Below are positions 6,668-12,802 of a stretch of 12,802 bases of DNA, one piece after another. Every line of letters begins with the position of its first letter. Within the stretch, counting starts at the first letter, position 1. The notes under the pieces were generated by a model. The model searched no databases and had not been told where the DNA came from. It worked only from the letters and a program-made list of their open reading frames with translations. Origin of the DNA: UBA6220 sp937870835 (GTDB lineage Bacteria; Patescibacteriota; Minisyncoccia; Minisyncoccales; Minisyncoccaceae); the NCBI GenBank assembly GCA_035421265.1, contig DAOLWP010000017.1, forward strand, positions 1 through 12,802, in the 5' to 3' direction. Position numbers and translations under genes: made by a program.

Positions 6668-6676
6668 ATTTTAAGT
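6649..6676. promoter_or_regulatory. 10-bp inverted repeat over the -10 element, possible operator
   Basis: ACTTAAAATA (6649-6658) and TATTTTAAGT (6667-6676) are perfect reverse complements separated by eight bases containing most of the TATAAT. The position is ideal for a dimeric repressor blocking RNA polymerase, and a redox-responsive control of a hydrogenase would make sense. In AT-rich DNA a chance palindrome is possible and no regulator gene is nearby. Confidence 0.35.
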
Positions 6677-6712
6677 TATAAAAAAATATAAAAATAGAAA
6701 CAAAAAATTTAA

Positions 6713-6769
6713 ATGAAAAGCCAGGACAAAAAAGTTAGAATAAAAAAATATAAAAAGAAAAAATTATAG
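6713..6769 (+). other. Possible 18-codon leader ORF
   Basis: ATG at 6713 to TAG at 6769 encodes an 18-residue peptide that begins MKSQDKKVRIKKY and is more than half lysine or arginine. It lies in the predicted hydrogenase leader, ends 17 bases before the NuoF-like start, and has no Shine-Dalgarno. Lysine richness is expected by chance in A-rich DNA, so translation is unproven. The rest of 6621-6786 shows only AT-rich sequence besides the promoter and inverted repeat. Confidence 0.15.
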
Positions 6770-6786
6770 TAATTAAAGATAAAGAT

Positions 6787-7767
6787 ATGGCGGATATTAT
6801 TTCAAAATTAAAAGAAGCAAATTTATTAGGTCGGGGTGGGGCTGCTTTTCCAACTGGCTTAAAATGGGAAAGCGTAGCCAAAGCTTCGGGAGAGAAAAAA
6901 TATGTTATTTGTAATGCGTCAGAAGGCGAACCAAATGTTTTTAAGGATGATTATATATTAGAACACTATGCCGCTGAGGTAGTAGAGGGAATAGTTTTGG
7001 CAATGGAGACAATTGGCGCTGCTGAAGCTTATATTTATTTAAATCCGCATTATTTTGATAAATACGAGATTAAACTAAAAGAAATAATTGACGATAAACC
7101 AATTCATCTTTTTAAAAAACCGCCTTATTATATTGGAGGAGAAGAAACCGTGGCGTGTAATTTAATTGAAGGTAAAAAAATGGAACCAAGGCAAAAACCT
7201 CCTTTTATTAGCGAGGTTGGTTTGTTTGGATGCCCGACCTTAATGAATAATGTAGAAACATTTTATTATGTAAATAAAATTAATAAAGGAGAATATAAAA
7301 CAACTCGTTTTTATTCTGTTAATGGAGAAGTTAATAATCCGGGCGTATATGAATTATCAGCGGAAGCTACCATAGCCGACGTTTTAAATCAAACTAATAA
7401 TTTTCCAAATTTTAATTTTTTTATTCAAGTTGGAGGAGGGGCAAGCGGTGAAATTTTATTAGCAGATGAAATTAATCAGCCCGTCAAAGGAGCTGGTTCT
7501 ATTACGGTTTATAATCAGGAAACTGCTGACCCTTATAAAATTATGGCAAATTGGGCTGACTTTTTTTTGAATGGAAATTGCGACAAATGCGTGCCTTGCC
7601 GCGAGGGAATCTATCGTCTTAGAGAAATAATTTTAAAAAGAGAATTGAAAAAGGAAGAATTAGAATCTTTATTCGATGTGTTAGAAAAAGCCAGTTTTTG
7701 CGCTTTAGGGCGAGGAGCCGCGGCGCCTTTTCGCGGTTTAATTACCAAGGTGCTTAAAGCATATTAA
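6787..7767 (+). CDS. NuoF/HydB-like flavoprotein subunit (NAD(P)H-FMN-4Fe4S), short form
   Basis: A 326-residue homologue of the 51-kDa NADH-binding subunit of complex I and of hydrogenase diaphorases. The FMN/NADH fold starts almost at once with GRGGAAFPTGLKW (residues 15-27), then CNASEGEPNVFKDD (42-55) and YYIGGEETVACNLIEG, whose Glu pair is typical of the nucleotide site. An SLBB domain follows (~170-250), then the C-terminal 4Fe-4S domain with C265, C268, C271 and C305. It lacks the N-terminal thioredoxin-like 2Fe-2S domain of HydB and about 30 residues that usually precede GRGG, as well as any C-terminal ferredoxin domain. There is no alternative upstream start: the frame is closed by a stop at 6751. 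The hydrogenase gene starts 18 bases downstream, so it likely passes electrons between NAD(P)H and the hydrogenase. Whether it bifurcates cannot be told. Confidence 0.88.
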   Translation: MADIISKLKEANLLGRGGAAFPTGLKWESVAKASGEKKYVICNASEGEPNVFKDDYILEHYAAEVVEGIVLAMETIGAAEAYIYLNPHYFDKYEIKLKEIIDDKPIHLFKKPPYYIGGEETVACNLIEGKKMEPRQKPPFISEVGLFGCPTLMNNVETFYYVNKINKGEYKTTRFYSVNGEVNNPGVYELSAEATIADVLNQTNNFPNFNFFIQVGGGASGEILLADEINQPVKGAGSITVYNQETADPYKIMANWADFFLNGNCDKCVPCREGIYRLREIILKRELKKEELESLFDVLEKASFCALGRGAAAPFRGLITKVLKAY

Positions 7768-7785
7768 AACCAAAATAATATTTTT

Positions 7786-9504
7786 ATGGCTGAAATAAAA
7801 ATAAAAATAAATGGGCAGGAATATATTGGAAAAAGAGGACAGACCATTTTAGAAGTAGCTAAGGATAATTCAATTGATATTCCTACTTTATGCGAGCACT
7901 CTGACCTTGAGCCAAAAGCTAGCTGCCGTTTATGTTTGGTTTCCATTAGTGGCCGTAAAGGATTTTTTACAGCTTGTTCTACCTTAATTGAAGAGGGAAT
8001 GGATATTCAAACTGATTCTGAAGAAATTAAAGCTTTAAGAAAAAAGAATTTAGAGCTATTGTTTGCTCAGCATATTGAACGATGCAATACTTGCGTCCGT
8101 GAATTTAATTGTCAGTTTTTGAAATTAGCAAGGGATTATGGTGTTAATTTGAAAAAATACGAAGACCGCAAAACAAATTATCCAAAATTTAATTTTGGAC
8201 CATCTATTTATTTTGATTCATCTAAATGCATTGACTGCCGTAATTGCATAGAAATATGTGAGAAACAGAGGGTTGGATTTTTAGAACTAGAAGAACATCA
8301 ATCTTTTTGGGAGGTTATGCCTTCAAAAAATTTTAAAAAAGATTGTGTTTATTGCGGTCAATGTATTTTGCATTGTCCAGCCGGCGCTTTTATGGAGATT
8401 GATTCAGTTTCTGATGTGGAAGCAGCGCTTAAAGATAAAAATAAATATGTGATTTTTCAAGTAGCGCCCTCTATTCGCACTGCTTTGGGAGAAGAATTTA
8501 ATTTGCCTTATGGCACCAATATATTGGGAAAACTTTTTTCAGCGCTTCATAAAATTGGCGCTTATAAAGCTTTTGATGTTTCGGTTGGCGCTGATATAAC
8601 CACCATAGAAGAAGCGAACGAATTGATTGAAAGAATTACTCAAAAAAAGACCTTGCCAATGTTTACTTCTTGCTGTCCAGCTTGGGTAAAATATGTTGAA
8701 TTTTATGCGCCAGAGTTTATTCCTAATTTAACCACTGTTCGTTCGCCTCAAATTATTTTGGGAGGGTTAAGTAAAACTTATTTTGCAGAAATTGATAAAA
8801 TTCAACCGCAGAAAATTGTAGTGGTTTCTTTAATGCCTTGCACAGCTAAAAAATATGAAATTAGCCGTCCCGAATTAAATATTAATGGACTGTTGCCAAT
8901 TGATTATGTTTTAACAACTCGCGAGTTGGCGCGTTTGTTTAAAAAATATAATATTAAATTAGACGAGCTTGAGCCAGAAGCAGGAGATGCACCCTGGAGC
9001 GAGCCAACTGGCGCTGGTATAATTTATGGAGCTTCGGGAGGGGTAACAGAATCAGCAATGAGGACAGCTGCTTATAAATTATCTGGGCAAAAAATTAAGC
9101 AAATAGATTTTAAGGAATTAAGAGGAATGGAACATATTAAGGAAGCGACTATTAATCTTGGTGATATAGAATTAAAAGTAGCGATGGTAAATGGTTTGGG
9201 TAATGCTAAAAAACTTTTAGAAATTTTAAAAAAAGAACCTCATAAATATGATTATATAGAGGTAATGGCTTGTTATGGTGGTTGTATTGGCGGTGGCGGA
9301 CAGCCAATTCCGACCACAGAAGCAATTAGGCATTTGCGAGCGCAAGGATTATATGATATTGATTTAGAAAAGAGTGAACGGATAGCCGATGAAAGTCCGG
9401 CCATTCAAAAACTTTATCAAGAATTTTTAAATCAGGAAGAAGCAAGACATAAAGTTTGTCATACTGCCTATTTTACAAAAACAAAAGAAAATAAATTTGA
9501 ATAA
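7786..9504 (+). CDS. hydA: [FeFe] hydrogenase, CpI-like M3-type catalytic subunit
   Basis: Reversibly reduces protons to H2 in the cytoplasm. At 572 residues it is nearly collinear with clostridial CpI (574). In order: 2Fe-2S domain (C36, C47, C50, C64), His-ligated 4Fe-4S (H96, C100, C103, C109), a two-cluster ferredoxin domain (C148, C151, C154, C158; C187, C190, C193, C197), then the H-cluster domain. All three signatures are intact: TSCCPAW (294-300, ligand C297 and proton-relay C296), MPCTAKKYE (C352) and EVMACYGGCIGGGGQP (C496, C500). The four H-cluster ligands sit exactly three residues before CpI C300, C355, C499 and C503, and the GADITTIEEANEL glutamates match the proton path. The C-terminus ends with a CHTAYF segment similar to CpI. 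Directly downstream of the NuoF-like gene, it is likely its partner. Maturases HydE/F/G are not in the window. Confidence 0.97.
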   Translation: MAEIKIKINGQEYIGKRGQTILEVAKDNSIDIPTLCEHSDLEPKASCRLCLVSISGRKGFFTACSTLIEEGMDIQTDSEEIKALRKKNLELLFAQHIERCNTCVREFNCQFLKLARDYGVNLKKYEDRKTNYPKFNFGPSIYFDSSKCIDCRNCIEICEKQRVGFLELEEHQSFWEVMPSKNFKKDCVYCGQCILHCPAGAFMEIDSVSDVEAALKDKNKYVIFQVAPSIRTALGEEFNLPYGTNILGKLFSALHKIGAYKAFDVSVGADITTIEEANELIERITQKKTLPMFTSCCPAWVKYVEFYAPEFIPNLTTVRSPQIILGGLSKTYFAEIDKIQPQKIVVVSLMPCTAKKYEISRPELNINGLLPIDYVLTTRELARLFKKYNIKLDELEPEAGDAPWSEPTGAGIIYGASGGVTESAMRTAAYKLSGQKIKQIDFKELRGMEHIKEATINLGDIELKVAMVNGLGNAKKLLEILKKEPHKYDYIEVMACYGGCIGGGGQPIPTTEAIRHLRAQGLYDIDLEKSERIADESPAIQKLYQEFLNQEEARHKVCHTAYFTKTKENKFE

Positions 9505-9505
9505 A

Positions 9506-9540
9506 AATAATAAAAAAATAAACAATAATAAAAAAATAAA
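9506..9540 (+). repeat. Tandem 17-base direct repeat before membrane protein gene
   Basis: Two identical 17-base copies (9506-9522 and 9524-9540) of an A/T-only unit, separated by one C, fill the whole gap between the hydrogenase stop and the next ATG. The sequence is unstructured, which may help initiation without a Shine-Dalgarno. It is low complexity, so slippage or local duplication explains it. Confidence 0.6.
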
Positions 9541-9542
9541 AT

Positions 9543-10079
9543 ATGGAAGAACAAACTAAAAGTTTAAGTATGCATAATACTAAAACTGGCATTATTATTA
9601 AATTTATTGTTTTGTTCGGTATCGCAGTTTTAGCGCCTTTATTGCAGAATCAATTTATTACTGGATCAATTGTTAATGCAGTTTTATATTTATCTGTTTT
9701 TGAGTTAGGATTAGGCAGCGCCATAGCCATTGCGTTTTTTCCAAGTTTAATTTCTTTAGGCACAGGATTATTGCCAATGGTAATGGCGCCAATGACCCCT
9801 TTTATAATTTTAGGAAATTTGATTTTAGTTTTAGTTTTTAATTGGCTTAAAAATAAAAACTATTGGCTTTCGGCAATTAGCGCTTCGGTCTTAAAATTTG
9901 GCTGGCTTTTTGGAACGAGTCAATTAGTAATTAAATATTTTATAAAAAAGCCAGTTGCGGCAAAGATTGCCGCAATGATGAGTTGGCCTCAGTTAGCGAC
10001 AGCCCTAGCCGGGTCGGCAATAGCTTATTTATTTATTAAAATTTTTTTCTTAAAAACAAAAAATAACTTTGAAAAATAA
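9543..10079 (+). CDS. Hydrogenase-associated small membrane protein (ECF S-component-like)
   Basis: A 178-residue protein with five or six hydrophobic segments (about 15-34, 39-70, 72-102, 107-130, 149-169). Distinctive stretches are NQFITGSIVNAVLY, FPSLISLGTGLLPMVMAPM, TPFIILGN and MMSWPQLATALAG. I recognise this pattern as that of a small membrane family often encoded beside [FeFe] hydrogenases and sometimes labelled 'iron hydrogenase' in databases although it has no metal-binding cysteines. The size and multi-helix layout resemble substrate-binding S-components of ECF transporters, but no AAC or EcfT gene is present. It follows the hydrogenase by 38 bases with no terminator, so the two are probably cotranscribed. 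It might anchor the hydrogenase, move a cofactor or precursor for the H-cluster, or sense the metabolic state. All of these are inferences. Confidence 0.7.
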   Translation: MEEQTKSLSMHNTKTGIIIKFIVLFGIAVLAPLLQNQFITGSIVNAVLYLSVFELGLGSAIAIAFFPSLISLGTGLLPMVMAPMTPFIILGNLILVLVFNWLKNKNYWLSAISASVLKFGWLFGTSQLVIKYFIKKPVAAKIAAMMSWPQLATALAGSAIAYLFIKIFFLKTKNNFEK

Positions 10080-10107
10080 AAACAATAATTAACTTAAAAT
10101 TAATAAA

Positions 10108-10437
10108 ATGACTTTTGAAGAATATCAAAACGAATCAAGAAAAACTGCTATTTATCCTAACTTAAATAATAATTTTATTTATCCTACTTTAGGATTAGCA
10201 GGAGAGGCAGGCGAAGTAGTGGAAAAAATTAAAAAAGCTATCCGAGATGATAATGGAATTGTTTCCGAAGAACGTAAAATTGAAATTGCTAAAGAGTTAG
10301 GAGATGTTTTGTGGTATGTGGCTAATTTAGCTAAAGAATTAGACCTTTCTTTAGAAAATATAGCATGCCAAAATATAGAAAAATTAAAATCACGTCAAGA
10401 TAGAAATGAGTTGCATGGCAGTGGAGATAATCGCTAA
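10108..10437 (+). CDS. MazG-like nucleotide pyrophosphohydrolase
   Basis: A 109-residue all-alpha NTP pyrophosphohydrolase of the short MazG-like type. The metal-binding signature ExxE...ExxD is complete: E33 and E36 in GLAGEAGEVVEKIKK, and E63 and D66 in KELGDVLWYVANLA. The C-terminal SRQDRNELHGSGDNR segment is the typical closing motif of this subfamily. These enzymes hydrolyse (d)NTPs to the monophosphate plus pyrophosphate and are thought to clean aberrant nucleotides; the exact substrate cannot be read from sequence. It is less than half the length of the two-domain E. coli MazG. It lies 28 bases after the membrane-protein gene with no terminator, so it may be the last gene of the hydrogenase transcript, although no functional link is evident. 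Confidence 0.9.
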   Translation: MTFEEYQNESRKTAIYPNLNNNFIYPTLGLAGEAGEVVEKIKKAIRDDNGIVSEERKIEIAKELGDVLWYVANLAKELDLSLENIACQNIEKLKSRQDRNELHGSGDNR

Positions 10438-10467
10438 TTATGATTTTTTAAAAATTAAAATATATTT

Positions 10468-10473
10468 TATAAT
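10468..10473 (+). promoter_or_regulatory. Possible -10 element in AT-only leader
   Basis: A perfect TATAAT follows a 12-base AT palindrome (10457-10468); a weak TTTTTA (10445-10450) lies 17 bases upstream. The 59 bases between it and the ATG at 10532 contain a single G and no C, so the leader would be essentially unstructured. In this composition TATAAT can arise by chance. Confidence 0.3.
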
Positions 10474-10531
10474 AAAGTATAAATAAAAATATAAATAAAT
10501 AATAAAATAATAAAAATAAATATAAAATAAT

Positions 10532-10822
10532 ATGGAAAACAAAAATCAAGACCAAAATTTTGCGCTTAACATTATTGATAATTATGTTAAAGAAATTAGC
10601 AGCAATTGGGTAAGTATTTTCTTGAATGCTTTTTTGATGATTATTTTTGGAGTTATATTTTTAGCGTGGCCTCAAAAAGCAGTTATCTTTATGGCTTACT
10701 TGATTGGTTTAATGGCAATTCTAGGAGGAATTTTAATGCTTTCTTTATCTTTTAAAGTAAAAAGTATTGAGAAAAAATATCAAAAAATTAAAGAAGAATT
10801 AAAGTCAAAAATTAACGACTAA
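10532..10822 (+). CDS. Small two-helix membrane protein, DUF308/HdeD-like
   Basis: A 96-residue protein: a polar N-terminus (about 1-24), two hydrophobic helices (about 27-46 and 50-72), and a Lys/Glu-rich C-terminal amphipathic helix (about 75-94) likely in the cytoplasm. The first helix pattern, NWVSIFLNAFLMIIFGVIFLAWP, followed by a helix with YLIGLMAILGGILML, matches the helix-pair repeat of the DUF308/HdeD family, in which full proteins carry three such pairs. Here only one pair is present. HdeD is linked to acid resistance in E. coli, but that role should not be transferred to this single-pair protein. The next gene begins three bases after its stop, so the two are surely cotranscribed. 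Family membership is moderate; function is unknown. Confidence 0.6.
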   Translation: MENKNQDQNFALNIIDNYVKEISSNWVSIFLNAFLMIIFGVIFLAWPQKAVIFMAYLIGLMAILGGILMLSLSFKVKSIEKKYQKIKEELKSKIND

Positions 10823-10825
10823 ATT

Positions 10826-11686
10826 ATGTTTCAGAAAATTAAAGTAATTAATGCTTTAGGAGAAGAAGAGCCTTTTTCGGAACGTAAAGTTAGACGTTCT
10901 TTAAGAAAAGCAGGTGCAAATTCTAAAACAATTGAACGTATTTTAAATAATCTTAAAAGCCAACTTTATAATGGTATCTCTACGGCTGAAATTTTTAAAA
11001 TTGCAAAACAGGAACTTAAAAAACAAGAACCCGCTTTAGCAATAAAATTTAACTTAAAACACGGGATTCGTAATTTAGGTCCCGATGGGTTTTCATTTGA
11101 AAAGTATATTAGAGAAATTTTTGAACATTATGGATATGCGGTAAAGATAAATCAATATACTCCGGGGCGATGCTTAACATACGAAACAGACCTATTGGCT
11201 GACGATGGCAGTATTTTTTATTTTGGTGAATGTAAATTCCGTCACGAACCCGGCGAACGTCTTAATTTGGGAGTAGGCTTAAAATTATTTGCAACCTTTT
11301 TAGACGTTCAAGATTTTTTACAAAAACAAGTTGGGCAAAATAAAAAAATAATACCTTTATTGGTCACTAATGCTAAATTTACTAATCAATTGATTCAATA
11401 CTCTAAATGTCAGAAAATTAAATTATTAGGCTGGAATTATCCTAAGGGCGAAGGATTAGAAGCAATATTAGAAAGAAAAAAATTATATCCCGTGACCATT
11501 TTGCCATCCTTTCGTCCCTATATGAATAATGCATTTGGCGAAGCGCAAATAATGTTGGCTTCTGACTTGCTTTCTATGGATATTAATAAGATAGTTCAAA
11601 TGGTTAAATTTCCAACTAATAAAATAAGCGTGCTAGTTAAAGAAGCTGAGCTTTTATTAAAACAAGGGGCTATTATTAAAAAGTAA
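10826..11686 (+). CDS. ATP-cone fused to PD-(D/E)XK nuclease-like domain
   Basis: A 286-residue soluble protein. Residues about 3-88 form an ATP-cone, recognisable by IKVINALGEEEPFSERKVRRSLRKAG, a helix ending in YNGISTAEIF, and the ALAIKFNLKHGIRNLGP closing stretch. This is the nucleotide-sensing domain of NrdR and class I/III ribonucleotide reductases. It leads directly into a Mrr-like restriction-endonuclease fold (about 92-200): FEKYIREIFEHYGY, then YETDLLADDG (E120, D122), and FGECKFR (E135, K137), together a plausible PD-(D/E)XK site. The C-terminal ~80 residues (MDINKIVQ...LLLKQGAIIKK) look like a small helical domain. It suggests a nuclease gated by ATP/dATP, in DNA repair, defence or nucleotide-level surveillance; this is inferred. 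It is three bases from the upstream membrane-protein gene and 21 bases before ychF. Confidence 0.8.
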   Translation: MFQKIKVINALGEEEPFSERKVRRSLRKAGANSKTIERILNNLKSQLYNGISTAEIFKIAKQELKKQEPALAIKFNLKHGIRNLGPDGFSFEKYIREIFEHYGYAVKINQYTPGRCLTYETDLLADDGSIFYFGECKFRHEPGERLNLGVGLKLFATFLDVQDFLQKQVGQNKKIIPLLVTNAKFTNQLIQYSKCQKIKLLGWNYPKGEGLEAILERKKLYPVTILPSFRPYMNNAFGEAQIMLASDLLSMDINKIVQMVKFPTNKISVLVKEAELLLKQGAIIKK

Positions 11687-11707
11687 TAAAATTATTGAAT
11701 AAAAAAT

Positions 11708-12775
11708 ATGTCTTTGCAAATAGGAATTGTTGGGTTTCCCAATGTGGGCAAATCAACTTTGTTTGAAGCTATTACTAAAAAACAGGTTGACCGAGAAAAT
11801 TATCCTTTTTGTACTATTGACCCAAATGTTGGAGTAGTAGCAGTGCCAGATGAACGAGTAGACGCATTGGTAAAATTAACTAATTCTGCCAAAAAAATTT
11901 ATACAACTATAGAATTCGTAGATATTGCCGGCTTAGTTGAAGGCGCAAGCCAAGGGGCTGGTTTGGGTAATAAGTTTTTAGCTAATATCCGCGATGTGGA
12001 TGCAATTATATATGTGTTGCGCGTTTTTAAGAATAGCCAAATTATTAATACTCGTTCCGAAATAAATATCTTGAAAGATAGAGAAATTTTAGAAACTGAA
12101 TTAATCTTAAAAGATTTAGAAACTGCTGAAAAAAGATTAGCTTCTTTAGAAAGAGAAGTTAAATCTGGAGACAAGCAAGCTCTGAAAGAGCAAGCGATTT
12201 TGCAATCAATTTATGAAGCCTTAAAACAGGGTCGTCCAGCCAAATCTGTTATTGTCAAATCTGAAGATATTAAAATTATTAAAAGTTTGCAATTATTAAC
12301 AAGCAAACCTGCTATTTATTTATTAAACGGAGAAGAAGGAGATGTGCCAATGGAAGTTAGAAATGTTTTTGAAAACAATCAATGGTCTTATTTAATTATG
12401 GATGTATTATCTGAGGCAGATTATGCGGACGCATCATCAGAAGAGCGAGAAGCAGTGGGATTGCCTGCTGAACCAAAATTAAATGAGTTGATTAAAAAAT
12501 CTTATGAGATTCTTGATTTGATTACTTTTTTTACTACTGGCGCCGACGAAACGAGAGCGTGGACTCTTAAAAAAGGCAGTAAAGCGCCTCAAGCCGGTGG
12601 AGTAATTCATTCTGATTTTGAAGAATATTTTATACGAGCAGAAGTAATTAATTGGAAAAAATTAATTGAAGCGGGTGGTTTTGCCGCGGCAAGAGAAAAA
12701 GGATTAATTAGAACAGAGGGAAAGGATTATGTTGTAGAAGATGGCGATGTGATTGAAATAAAAAGTGGCAAATAA
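11708..12775 (+). CDS. ychF: Ribosome-binding ATPase YchF (OLA1/Obg-related)
   Basis: A 355-residue P-loop protein of the Obg/YchF class, close to the usual ~363 residues. The Walker A GFPNVGKST (9-17) is followed by YPFCTIDPNVGVVAVPD, the switch region DIAGLVEGASQGAGLG (from D72) and, in place of the GTP-selective NKxD, N207-G-E-E210. The NxxE form is the YchF hallmark that allows ATP rather than GTP use. A coiled-coil helical insert rich in Glu/Lys/Leu occupies about 135-185, and a TGS domain fills the C-terminus (about 272-353, with FFTTGADETRAWTLKKGSKAPQAGGVIHSDFE). YchF binds ribosomes and in E. coli affects stress responses and initiation at leaderless mRNAs. The stop is 27 bases from the window end. 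It is probably cotranscribed with the ATP-cone gene. Confidence 0.97.
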   Translation: MSLQIGIVGFPNVGKSTLFEAITKKQVDRENYPFCTIDPNVGVVAVPDERVDALVKLTNSAKKIYTTIEFVDIAGLVEGASQGAGLGNKFLANIRDVDAIIYVLRVFKNSQIINTRSEINILKDREILETELILKDLETAEKRLASLEREVKSGDKQALKEQAILQSIYEALKQGRPAKSVIVKSEDIKIIKSLQLLTSKPAIYLLNGEEGDVPMEVRNVFENNQWSYLIMDVLSEADYADASSEEREAVGLPAEPKLNELIKKSYEILDLITFFTTGADETRAWTLKKGSKAPQAGGVIHSDFEEYFIRAEVINWKKLIEAGGFAAAREKGLIRTEGKDYVVEDGDVIEIKSGK

Positions 12776-12802
12776 ATTAAATAATTTTAATTGAAAATTT
12801 CT

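Noticed and set aside
9543..10079. Annotating the membrane protein itself as a hydrogenase
   Set aside because: It has no metal-binding cysteine motif; only the neighbouring gene carries the H-cluster signatures.
1..12802. Absence of TGA stops as a sign of recoded TGA
   Set aside because: All genes read through in the standard code with GGN for glycine, and thirteen stops in AT-rich DNA is too small a sample to imply recoding.

Overview
This window is a gene-dense, strongly AT-rich bacterial chromosome segment (roughly 30% GC by eye). It holds 13 protein-coding genes, all on the + strand, and no tRNA, rRNA, CRISPR array or recognisable transposase. Several traits point to an ultra-small Candidate Phyla Radiation (Patescibacteria) bacterium, most likely Parcubacteria-like: a heavily shortened alanyl-tRNA synthetase, a secreted protein joining KRE9-like, Kazal and Trp/Cys domains with a short C-terminal helix, short AT-only spacers, and very few Shine-Dalgarno sequences. 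The lineage is an inference from gene style. The code is standard (Gly is GGN). Stops are 12 TAA and 1 TAG, with no TGA.

Region 1 (1-3740) is a cell-envelope cluster with gaps of 40, 40 and 10 bases. It encodes a bacterial PH-domain membrane protein, a membrane-anchored protein of eight ~35-residue 'GPY' repeats (probable beta-propeller), a secreted Kazal-containing protein, and a DUF475/TerC-superfamily membrane protein. A promoter with an extended -10 lies so close to the first ATG that the transcript would be almost leaderless.

Region 2 (3741-4784) holds a membrane protein built from conserved TM-helix repeats of the MscS-associated type. It has its own promoter and a hairpin in its leader, and it is the only gene with a clear Shine-Dalgarno site. 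It is followed by a nested inverted-repeat structure of 136 bases containing the most GC-rich hairpin of the window.

Region 3 (4785-6620) is alaS, encoding a 602-residue enzyme that keeps the aminoacylation core and editing centre but lacks the beta-barrel and C-Ala regions.

Region 4 (6639-10437) is the metabolic centrepiece: a promoter embedded in a 10-bp inverted repeat, a possible 18-codon leader ORF, a short NuoF-like flavin/NAD(P)H subunit, a complete CpI-like (M3-type) [FeFe] hydrogenase, a conserved small membrane protein of the kind found beside such hydrogenases, and a MazG-like nucleotide pyrophosphohydrolase. The first two proteins plausibly form a minimal NAD(P)H-linked hydrogenase that disposes of fermentation electrons as H2. 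No NuoE subunit or HydE/F/G maturase is in the window.

Region 5 (10438-12802) holds a two-helix DUF308/HdeD-like membrane protein, an ATP-cone fused to a PD-(D/E)XK nuclease-like domain, and the conserved translation-associated ATPase YchF, closely spaced and probably cotranscribed. No gene-free stretch exceeds 300 bases.
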